DNA from: CAZCAC01 sp964496575
GTDB taxonomy: Bacteria; Planctomycetota; UBA1135; GCA-002686595
Length of the DNA: 64,000 nucleotides
Reading direction: 5' to 3'
Assembly (NCBI GenBank): GCA_964496575.1
Contig: CAZCAC010000015.1
Span: 37,924-101,923, forward strand
Part shown: piece by piece, positions 49,046-56,290 of the stretch
Layout of the letters: every line of letters begins with the position of its first letter
Numbering within the stretch: the first letter of the stretch is position 1
Notes under the pieces: generated by a model
What the model was told of the DNA's origin: nothing
Databases searched by the model: none
The model's input: the letters and a program-made list of their open reading frames with translations, nothing else
Position numbers and translations under genes: made by a program

Positions 49046-50509
49046 TCAGCGCCCCTCGCTCGATCCGGCGCCCCCCGTCACGGGACCCAGCTCCCTGACC
49101 CGGACGTTCCGGTACCTGACGTACTGGTCGGTGAAGTCCCCGCCCCCGTGGACCTGCAGGGCGATGCCCCCCGTGTCGCCCAGGCGCTCGGTGTCGTCGG
49201 TCCACTCCATGAACCGCACCCCACAGATCCAGGTGGTGATCGTCGGCGGATTGCCCTCGATGCGGGCTCGCAGCTCGTTCCACTCCCCGTGCTTCCAGAG
49301 GCGCGGCCAGTCCTCGGGGGCGATCGGCAGCGGATTCGAGGGGGCCTCCTGGGGGACGATGTCGGTGACCTCCTCGCGGAAGCTGAATGAGCGCAGGTGG
49401 AACCCGGGGGAGAGGCCCTCGCCGTAGAGCCCCGCCAGGGTGCCGCCCCGGTGGTAGTCGACCATGTACTGGTAGGCGGCACCCGCCTCGGTGCTCCGCA
49501 GGAAGAGTCCGCTGTCGGGGCCGTAGTCGCTGCGCATCTCGAGGGCCACCTCGAAGTCGCCGAAGGAGCTGTCGGTGATCACGATGCCGCCGTTGCCGGG
49601 GACGTCCTGGCTGCCGACGATCGCGTCTTCCTCGATCACCCAGCGGCCGCCACTCTGGTTGCCGCTGGCGCGGCTGTGGCCGGTCGCGGCGGAGACGTGC
49701 CACCCCTCGAGGGTCTCGCCGTCGAGCAGGGGGAGGAAGCCCTCCTCGTCGAAGAGCTCGCGGGGGAAGCCGTCCTCGCCGATGGAGACGCGGGTGAGCC
49801 GGATGTTCCGGTAGGCGACGGGGCCGTGGTCCCCCTGCAGCATCAGCGGGCCGACCGGCTTCTCGTCGCCGAACGTCGCGGCGCGGGTGGGGCCCTTGAC
49901 CTCGACGTTCTGGTGCACCAGCCGGCCGTTGTGGAGCACCCGGACGAAGCGCGCGTGCTCGACCTTCGCGCCCTGCTCGTCGAAGCGGGGGGCGCGGAAG
50001 ACGACGTCGAAGGACTGCCACTGCCCCGGCTCCAGCGCGGCGTTGACGCGGGGAGGGTGACCCTCGAAGCCCTCCTGGCCCGCTCCCCGCGCGCGATCCC
50101 AGCGCTGGTAGATCCCGCCACAGTCGCCGTGCTGCGGGTTCTCGACGCCGAAGCTGTCGAGGATCTGGAGCTCGTAGCGCCCCATGAAGTAGACCCCCGA
50201 GTTGGAGCCGCGGGGGACCAGGAACTCGACGTGGGCGGCGAGGTCGCCGTACTGTGCCCGGGTGAGGAGGTTCGAGGTGCGCCCCTCGGCGCCGTTCACG
50301 ATCACCCCTTCGCCGGCCTCGAGCGCCAGGCGCTTCTCGTCCGCGGGGTCCTGCCCGGCGTCCCCGGCGGTCAGCCAGTCTCCGAGGGGGACGCGCCAGG
50401 CGGGCAGGCCCTCGGTCACCGGCAGGTCGTCGGCGGGGGCCGCCGCGGCGTCGCCGGGGAGGAGGAGGACGAGGAACAGGGAAAGGCCGGATGCGGTGGG
50501 GGCTTTCAT
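49046..50509 (-). CDS. secreted DUF1080 protein (3-keto-disaccharide hydrolase type, two domains)
   Basis: 487-aa exported protein. Signal peptide ASGLSLFLVLLLPGDAAAA. Two concanavalin-like DUF1080 domains follow: residues about 30-250 (LTRAQYGDLAAHVEFLVPRGSNSGVYFMGRYELQILDS, GDCGGIYQRW, LMLQGDHGPVAYRNIRL) and about 260-480 (LLDGETLEGWHVS, SFGDFEVALEMRSDYGPDSGLFLRS, GGIALQVHGGG). Some members hydrolyse 3-keto-glycosides made by Gfo/Idh-type oxidases; the Gfo/Idh gene at 20597 could be such a partner, but it is distant. The start is ATG 50509; the frame continues upstream to 50647 without signal-peptide logic. Confidence 0.88.
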   Translation of the reverse strand: MKAPTASGLSLFLVLLLPGDAAAAPADDLPVTEGLPAWRVPLGDWLTAGDAGQDPADEKRLALEAGEGVIVNGAEGRTSNLLTRAQYGDLAAHVEFLVPRGSNSGVYFMGRYELQILDSFGVENPQHGDCGGIYQRWDRARGAGQEGFEGHPPRVNAALEPGQWQSFDVVFRAPRFDEQGAKVEHARFVRVLHNGRLVHQNVEVKGPTRAATFGDEKPVGPLMLQGDHGPVAYRNIRLTRVSIGEDGFPRELFDEEGFLPLLDGETLEGWHVSAATGHSRASGNQSGGRWVIEEDAIVGSQDVPGNGGIVITDSSFGDFEVALEMRSDYGPDSGLFLRSTEAGAAYQYMVDYHRGGTLAGLYGEGLSPGFHLRSFSFREEVTDIVPQEAPSNPLPIAPEDWPRLWKHGEWNELRARIEGNPPTITTWICGVRFMEWTDDTERLGDTGGIALQVHGGGDFTDQYVRYRNVRVRELGPVTGGAGSSEGR

Positions 50510-50570
50510 GGAGGGGCTCGCGCAGGAGGTCGGCGCTCTCGGGGGGTGGTGGAGGCGCTTGTTCGGCCGG

Positions 50571-50576
50571 ATTCTG
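50571..50576 (-). promoter_or_regulatory. -10-like element CAGAAT upstream of the DUF1080 gene
   Basis: On the minus strand CCGGCAGAATCCGG lies 61 nt before the ATG at 50509. It sits in the 408-bp divergent gap 50510-50917. That gap otherwise shows no gene; it holds GGTGACATCACC (50671-50682) and the palindrome GCACGG-T-CCGTGC (50833-50845). Confidence 0.3.
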
Positions 50577-50917
50577 CCGGTGGGGGGCGCTCGGGGCAAC
50601 CGCAGCAGAGGAGGGCCGGGCAGCGAGCAAATCTTCTGGATAAACAAGAACCTTCCGGGGGGGTGGTGACATCACCCAGTCGACGGCTGGTGACGGCCGG
50701 CGATCCCCTGGCTTCGCCCGACCCATTCTGACAACCTGCGACTCGATCTCAGCCGACCGGGGCGGCCCCCCAAAGGCCTGTGACTTTTGGAGGGAGGCTC
50801 GGTATCTCCCCGGACGGCTCGGCGGAGGAGGCGCACGGTCCGTGCACACCCCCGACCCTTTCTACCGCCCGGTGCCGCCGCGGTTGCGAGTCCGAGAGAC
50901 CCTGGTACCCTCAAGAA

Positions 50918-52678
50918 ATGAGATATAGCCCGACTGTCTTCCTGTGCCTTCTACTGTTTTCCGGTCCCCTGCTCGCCCAGGATCCCGATCCCGACTACCC
51001 GTACATGGAGGAGGATGCGCTCTCCCTCCGGGCGGCGCCGGCGGGGCGCGTGGTGAGCCCCGGGCGAATGCTGGTCGGGGACTTCGACCGGGGGCGCGTG
51101 GACGCCCAGGGACTCTCGATCGGCAATCCCTCGAGGGACCTTGCGTACGTCGATGAGGGCCAGGGGACCGTCTGCGTGACCTGGAGACCGGGAGTCTCCG
51201 AGTCCCTGGACGTCGACATCGCGTCGAACGTGACCGACATCGGCCTGCGGCCCGGAGGACCCGGTGAGTCGGACCAGCTGATCGTGGTCGACGCGCAGGG
51301 CCTCAAGCTGTACAGCTTCGTCACCGGGGGCTGGGTCTCGTCGCTGGAGCTCCCCTCCTGGGCGGGGTTCCGGATGATCGAGACCTACTCCGAGGCGGGC
51401 AGCGACTTCCAGGTCATCGGAGTCGCTCCCGACCTCGTGTCCGTGTATCGGATGTACTGGATCGGGGCCGTCGCTCACAGCGAGCTCCTGTTCGTCTCTC
51501 CGCTCCCGGTGCTCCAGCTGAAGCCGTACGACCGCGCCGGGACCAGCGATCCCGGGGTGGCGGTGATGGCCGACGGCGCCGTGGCGCTGTTCGACCTCGC
51601 GGGGAACATGCTCAACTCCTACTCCAGCCCGGGGTGGGGGTTCGACTCGATCGCCACGGTGAGGATGGACCTCGGGACCTACGACTGGATCGCCCTGGTG
51701 GTCACGATGCCCTGGGTGCCCTTCACCCAGTACCTGATCTCCGTCAACGAGGTGGGGACCACCGCCCCGAAGGGGATCGGGGCCGGCCGGAGAATCGCAA
51801 ACATCGTCTCGGGCCATTACGCCACCACCGGGGTGAGCACCCTGCACGAGGACCTGTTCGCGACCTACGAGGAGAACGACGATCCTCCGAACGACGATCC
51901 CGAGGTGTTGGTGCTGCTGAACAAGGGGGGCGTCGCCTCGGGGCCGGACTTCGACCTCGCCACCCACAGCGTCGAGCTCACCTGCCCCCGGGGGCCCGAT
52001 CCGACGACGGGCTATCAGGGGATGGCCACGGTCGCTGACATGGACAACGACGGGGACGCGGACGTGGGCTACCTGGCCACGATCGGCCGCCTGATCCTGT
52101 TCCTCAACCAGCGGGTCGAGGCCTCCGAGCAGATGCCGGTGATGATGGACTTCAGGAAGAACGTGAGCTACATGGCCGTCTCGACCGATATCACCTCACA
52201 GGTGACATTCGACATCCCCCCCGAGGTTCCCACCGGATCGGATATGTGGATCCAGCTGGAGACCTTCCGGCAGGAAACCAGGAGCAGCGACACGGGCGCC
52301 GAGCCCAGTTATTCGAGCTATCGCCTCCACCAGGGAGGCAGCGTGTCCTTCGGCTTCGGCGACGACCTCGACCTGGACCCTGAGGACGAGGATTCCTTCG
52401 GTTCGGGTAGCCTCTACTACCTCGCCATCCGTGGCGTTCGCAGAGACCCGGTGTGGCCGCACAGGCTCCTGGAAGTCTGGCCGGGGAGGGTGTACGGCCT
52501 CCACGTCAGCCGCGGCCACGCCGTCGCCGGAGAGCTCGACCCTTATCTGAACCACATGGCTGTGCGGGGTTCTGAAGAGTGGCTCGTCGACAAGTGGGAC
52601 ATCAGCAACGGCAAGATCTACGGAGAGATCGGCCGGGGCCGGGACCTGATCATGATCCCGGCGATCCCGTACGAGTGA
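50918..52678 (+). CDS. secreted FG-GAP/VCBS-like repeat protein
   Basis: 586-aa exported protein. Signal peptide SPTVFLCLLLFSGPLLAQ. The body resembles an integrin-like propeller: repeats with Asp-rich Ca-binding loops, most clearly ATVADMDNDGDADVGYLATIGRLILFLNQ, and others such as VGDFDRGRVDAQGLSIGN and DQLIVVDAQGLKLYSF. The last 200 residues form a different beta domain (VTFDIPPEVPTGSDMWIQLETF, DDLDLDPEDEDSFGSG). No enzymatic motif is visible; adhesion or surface scaffolding is a guess. ATG 50918 is only 6 nt after a TACCCT box (50906-50911), so the leader would be minimal. Converges with the CHAT gene 7 bp away. Confidence 0.75.
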   Translation: MRYSPTVFLCLLLFSGPLLAQDPDPDYPYMEEDALSLRAAPAGRVVSPGRMLVGDFDRGRVDAQGLSIGNPSRDLAYVDEGQGTVCVTWRPGVSESLDVDIASNVTDIGLRPGGPGESDQLIVVDAQGLKLYSFVTGGWVSSLELPSWAGFRMIETYSEAGSDFQVIGVAPDLVSVYRMYWIGAVAHSELLFVSPLPVLQLKPYDRAGTSDPGVAVMADGAVALFDLAGNMLNSYSSPGWGFDSIATVRMDLGTYDWIALVVTMPWVPFTQYLISVNEVGTTAPKGIGAGRRIANIVSGHYATTGVSTLHEDLFATYEENDDPPNDDPEVLVLLNKGGVASGPDFDLATHSVELTCPRGPDPTTGYQGMATVADMDNDGDADVGYLATIGRLILFLNQRVEASEQMPVMMDFRKNVSYMAVSTDITSQVTFDIPPEVPTGSDMWIQLETFRQETRSSDTGAEPSYSSYRLHQGGSVSFGFGDDLDLDPEDEDSFGSGSLYYLAIRGVRRDPVWPHRLLEVWPGRVYGLHVSRGHAVAGELDPYLNHMAVRGSEEWLVDKWDISNGKIYGEIGRGRDLIMIPAIPYE

Positions 52679-52685
52679 GCCTCGC

Positions 52686-55022
52686 CTACCCCCGGCTGCT
52701 GCTGCTCCTCCTGGCGAGAACCAGGAGGAGCAGCAGCACCAGCAGGACTACGGGGAGACCCCAGCGAGCCCAGCGCCAGGAGGAGCTCGACTCCGGAAGG
52801 TCCCGCGGCTCGAAGTAGGGGCGGTGAGCCAGACCGACCACCCGGACGATTCCGTGGTGGTAGGGATCGGCGAGCTCGCCGCCCTCTTCGACCAGGACCG
52901 CCGAAGCTCGACGCAGCGCCTCGGCGGGGGAAGCGCCGGTGGAGACCGCGCGGTGCAGGTGGCCGCCGAGCGCGAGGCTCGCGTCCAGGGTCGCTACCGC
53001 CTCGGAGGAGATCACGTCCCGCGCGCCACTCCACAGGAAGGCGCCCCCCATGGTCGTGATCTCCTCGGCACCGATGCGGAGCGGGCCGGTGGATTTGCAG
53101 GAGGAGAGGATCACGAGCCCCGCCGGGCCCGCGGAGAGCGCCTCGACGTCTTCGCTGGCCAGCATCCCATCCGCCAGGGCCAGGCGCCAGGGGCGCTCCT
53201 CATCGCGTTTCAACACCCCGTGGGCGAGGAAGTGCACCACCGGGAACGACCCCAGCTCGACGCTGGAGAGGTTGGCGGCGGAGGCATCGGGCCCGGTGAA
53301 GAGCTGCTGCCGCTCGGGGAGGTACGCGCTCAGGAAGCGCTTCCACTCCTGGCTCGTCACCTCCAGCGGGGGATGGCCGTCGGTGGAAGGCGGCGCCCCG
53401 AGCAGAAGGATCTCCTTCTCCCCCCACACCGCCCCGCCCCGTCGGGCGAGCTCGAGGCCGAGGGCCAAGGAGGGGAGGAAGCCGATTGCTTTCTGCTCAC
53501 CGAACCGCCCACCGTCGAAGGGCAGGGCGCGGAAGTGGAGCTCCCACAGGGGGCCGGCGGCGGCGATGGTGAGTGATGACCAGCGCGCGATCCGCTCTCT
53601 GGCAGCCTCCGGCAGTAGCTCGTCGACGAGCGCGCGGCCTCCTTCCACGAGAATCGCGAGATCGTACTCGGCCCTCCGATCGGGCGCGGTGGTCACGGCG
53701 CGGTTGAACTCCTGGATGTGCCCGTGAAGCTCGTAGTGATCGGCCAGCTCCATCTGGTCCGCGCCGTCGCCGTCGAGCAGGAAGAGGTGGACCGCCCTCG
53801 CCCCGAGGAAGAAGACCAGGATCCCCCCGTCGGGAGGGACGAGCTGCTCGACGGTCTCCTCCAGCCAGCTCGCTTCCCCTCGCTCCAGCGGTCGGTACAG
53901 GACCGCCGCCTGCAGCTCGACCATCCGCTCGAGCGCCGCCGCAGGTCCATCGAGGAGGTGATCGAGGCGCAGGATCTCCTCGATCGCGAGGCGCTCGCGG
54001 TCGTATCGGATCGAGGCCGTCTTCCCGGGGGAACGATCCTTCCCGCGGAGGGCGTCGCACAGCTCGTTGAAGCACCCGTCGAGGACTCTCCTCGTCTCCT
54101 CCAGCTCCGCCCTTGGCCTCTCGTCGAGACGATCCAGTCGAGCCCGAAGGGCGCTGCGGAGGGCCCTCTCGACCACCGAACCCTCGAGCGGATCACCGGC
54201 CCTGGAGAGCATCTCGCGCGCCTCCCCGAGCCGACCCTCGTCGAGCTCGAGCAGGGCGGCGCGGAGGGCGGCGTTGCGCTTCGTTCGGGGGTGGATGTCT
54301 TCGAGGTAGTGTACCTCCGCGAGGTAGGTACGCGCGGCATCCACGTGCTCGGGGTTCCCGTAGGCGAGCATCCCGTGCGCACTCCCGATCAGGAGAAAGA
54401 CAGCCCCCCGCTGGTTCTCGGTCAGCCGGATCGGCCCCTTGCGCCCCCAGGGCAGGGCCTCACCGTCCCACTCCTCGACACGCTCGAGCAAGGTCAGCAT
54501 CTCATCGATGGCGGCACCTCGCTCCCCGATGGCGAGCTGGCATTCGGCCGAGGTGATCGAGAGCTCGACGAAGACCCGGTCGATGGCGTCGTACCAGATA
54601 GTCTCCGAGGGCTCGGTCGGGACCTCGGGCCACTCCCGCTCGAGCATCTCGCCCAGGGCAGCGCGCGTCACCGGGATGGCTAGATCCGGACGACCGCCCG
54701 CGCGGTAGGCGCTTCCCGTCAGCTCCGCCGCGTTGTCCAGCAACAGGAGCCGCTGCAGCGGAGCGAGGCTCGGATCGTTCGGATTGAACCCCTCCAGGAT
54801 CGCGAGGGCCTGGTCGGGCTCGTCGTGATCCAGGTGCCCCGCGGCGCGCCTGAGCGCGTCCTCGTACTCCCTGACCGGCGAGCGCCCCTCCTCCTGCCCG
54901 GCGAAGACCGGCGCGAGACAGAGGACTATTCCGGCAAGAGCACGACCGATCGCACTCCGACCCGTTCCTCCTGCCCCGAGCCGTCGTAGGCGATCAGCTC
55001 CCACTCGAATCGTTCCGGCCAT
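52686..55022 (-). CDS. membrane-anchored CHAT (caspase-like) protein linked to an ECF sigma factor
   Basis: 778 aa. A signal-peptide-like N-terminus (IGRALAGIVLCLAPVFAG), a helical TPR-like region (HLDHDEPDQALAILEGF and later helices, about 60-400), a CHAT caspase-fold domain at about 490-730, and one C-terminal TM helix (WGLPVVLLVLLLLLVLARR). The caspase-type dyad is VHFLAHGVLK (His601) and VILSSCKSTG (Cys642), followed by GGAFLWSGARDVISS and ALGGHLHRAV, typical CHAT motifs. ATG 55022 has GGAGG 10 nt upstream but lies 97 nt inside the anti-sigma gene; GTG 55004 is an alternative. Third gene after sigma and anti-sigma, so it probably acts in that signalling route. Confidence 0.82.
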   Translation of the reverse strand: MAGTIRVGADRLRRLGAGGTGRSAIGRALAGIVLCLAPVFAGQEEGRSPVREYEDALRRAAGHLDHDEPDQALAILEGFNPNDPSLAPLQRLLLLDNAAELTGSAYRAGGRPDLAIPVTRAALGEMLEREWPEVPTEPSETIWYDAIDRVFVELSITSAECQLAIGERGAAIDEMLTLLERVEEWDGEALPWGRKGPIRLTENQRGAVFLLIGSAHGMLAYGNPEHVDAARTYLAEVHYLEDIHPRTKRNAALRAALLELDEGRLGEAREMLSRAGDPLEGSVVERALRSALRARLDRLDERPRAELEETRRVLDGCFNELCDALRGKDRSPGKTASIRYDRERLAIEEILRLDHLLDGPAAALERMVELQAAVLYRPLERGEASWLEETVEQLVPPDGGILVFFLGARAVHLFLLDGDGADQMELADHYELHGHIQEFNRAVTTAPDRRAEYDLAILVEGGRALVDELLPEAARERIARWSSLTIAAAGPLWELHFRALPFDGGRFGEQKAIGFLPSLALGLELARRGGAVWGEKEILLLGAPPSTDGHPPLEVTSQEWKRFLSAYLPERQQLFTGPDASAANLSSVELGSFPVVHFLAHGVLKRDEERPWRLALADGMLASEDVEALSAGPAGLVILSSCKSTGPLRIGAEEITTMGGAFLWSGARDVISSEAVATLDASLALGGHLHRAVSTGASPAEALRRASAVLVEEGGELADPYHHGIVRVVGLAHRPYFEPRDLPESSSSWRWARWGLPVVLLVLLLLLVLARRSSSSRG
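52698..52737. terminator. 17-bp perfect hairpin inside the CHAT gene 3' end
   Basis: GCTGCTGCTCCTCCTGG (52698-52714) pairs with CCAGGAGGAGCAGCAGC (52721-52737) around CGAGAA. It lies 20 bp past the stop of the convergent FG-GAP gene and inside the codons for the CHAT transmembrane anchor. Confidence 0.6.
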
Positions 55023-55606
55023 GTGCTGGTGTCCTCCGGTATCCAGACGGTCAATCCGGGCTGCCGGGGACATTTTATCCCGGTGCCCAGGATGAAGACC
55101 TGGAATTCCCGGAGATCTCCCTCCTCGAGCGTCCACTCGAAGCGCAGGCCGTTCCGGGGGACTTCTCCCTCCGGGCCGAGCAGCTCGACGGACGAGCCGC
55201 CCAGCTCGACGGACGAGCCGCCACCCGGCACAACTCCCTCGCTTCCTGGCTGGCGCAGCCACAGAAGCAGCGTGACGACGGACGCCGCCACTGCCAGCGC
55301 GACCGCCAGTCTCCGGCGACGCGGCCGCACGGCCCCGCCCGCCCGTTCGTCCATCCGCGCCTCGACGAAGGCCGCCACGGCGTCCTCGCCGGGCGCCCCC
55401 TCGAGCGCGTTCGCCTCGGCGAGGATCTCGTCCTCGTACCGTGCAGCCTCTGCGATCGTGTTGCGCATCATGATCAAGTGCTCCAGCTCCTCTCGAATCG
55501 ATGGTTCCCGTCGGATGAGCTCGAGGACCTCGGGGGCATCCTCGGGCAGATCGCCGGTCAGGACTCTCTCCAGTAGCTCGTGCCGGTGTTCACTCGCGTC
55601 GCTCAT
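54926..55606 (-). CDS. anti-sigma factor (single TM)
   Basis: 226-aa membrane protein encoded directly after the ECF sigma gene, sharing one base with it (TGATG). N-terminal cytoplasmic helical region (SEHRHELLERVLTGDLPEDAPEVLELIRREPSIREELEHL) without the classical zinc HxxxCxxC motif; one TM helix at about 97-118 (RLAVALAVAASVVTLLLWL); then an outer beta domain (FEWTLEEGDLREFQVFILG, PERFEWELIAYDG). The position and topology support an anti-sigma role. A 21-bp in-frame tandem duplication (55181-55222) repeats the residues SSVELGG in the linker after the TM. Its 3' end overlaps the CHAT gene by 97 nt. Confidence 0.8.
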   Translation of the reverse strand: MSDASEHRHELLERVLTGDLPEDAPEVLELIRREPSIREELEHLIMMRNTIAEAARYEDEILAEANALEGAPGEDAVAAFVEARMDERAGGAVRPRRRRLAVALAVAASVVTLLLWLRQPGSEGVVPGGGSSVELGGSSVELLGPEGEVPRNGLRFEWTLEEGDLREFQVFILGTGIKCPRQPGLTVWIPEDTSTWPERFEWELIAYDGSGQEERVGVRSVVLLPE

Positions 55607-56211
55607 CACGCAGTGTCCTCCAGCAGCGGACCTCCGCCACCCAGCTCCGCCTCGATCTTGCGAAGGGCGCGGTAGTAGCGGGTCTTGGCGGTGTTCGGCG
55701 AGGACTCCATGCGCTCGCCGATCTCGTCGAAGGTGCACTGCTCGTAGTGCTTGAGCCGTACCACCTCCGCCTCCTCGGCGGGCAGCCGGGCCACCCGCTC
55801 CTCCAGGGCCTCGTAGTGCGCCGACGCGTCGTCCTTCGACGGCGGGTCTTCGGGGCTCTTGCTCAGGCGCTGACCCTCCACGTGGTGGACTCGCGCGAAG
55901 CGCCTCAGCCGGTTCTGCAGCGTGAAGAGGCAGAAGCGGAACATCCAGCGCTCGAGGACCGCCTGGCCGTGATACGCCTCGAGCTTCTCCCAGATCGTCG
56001 TCAGGGCGTCCTGGGCGAGGTCCTCGAGGTCGTGGTGCTTGAGTGGTCTCCCGCGCCGGTGATTCAGCACGCTGAGCATCCGGGGAACGCAACGCATCCG
56101 CCGGGCCAGCTCCCTGGCCGCCCGACGATCCCCGCCGAGAACGGCGCGCACCAGGGCGAGGTCGCCGTCCGGCGTGACCAGGGTCGGGTGGGATGTCTCC
56201 GGGCGAATCAC
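55606..56211 (-). CDS. ECF RNA polymerase sigma factor
   Basis: 201-aa sigma70-family ECF factor. Region 2: HHDLEDLAQDALTTIWEKLEAYHGQAVLERWMFRFCLFTLQNRLRRF, with the expected aromatic and basic core; region 4: LPAEEAEVVRLKHYEQCTFDEIGERMESSPNTAKTRYYRALRKIEAEL, a typical HTH. Start GTG 56211, 7 nt after TACGAT; a later start is possible. Followed at once by its anti-sigma gene and a CHAT gene. Two direct copies of CCTCTCCGG (56251-56259, 56273-56281) 22 nt apart lie upstream and could mark a self-regulated promoter. Confidence 0.92.
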   Translation of the reverse strand: MIRPETSHPTLVTPDGDLALVRAVLGGDRRAARELARRMRCVPRMLSVLNHRRGRPLKHHDLEDLAQDALTTIWEKLEAYHGQAVLERWMFRFCLFTLQNRLRRFARVHHVEGQRLSKSPEDPPSKDDASAHYEALEERVARLPAEEAEVVRLKHYEQCTFDEIGERMESSPNTAKTRYYRALRKIEAELGGGGPLLEDTA

Positions 56212-56290
56212 GGGAGGAATCGTACGCGGGAGAGATGGGGGGGCGAAGGGCCTCTCCGGAGGGAATGTCGCCCCTCTCCGGGGCCCCGAC

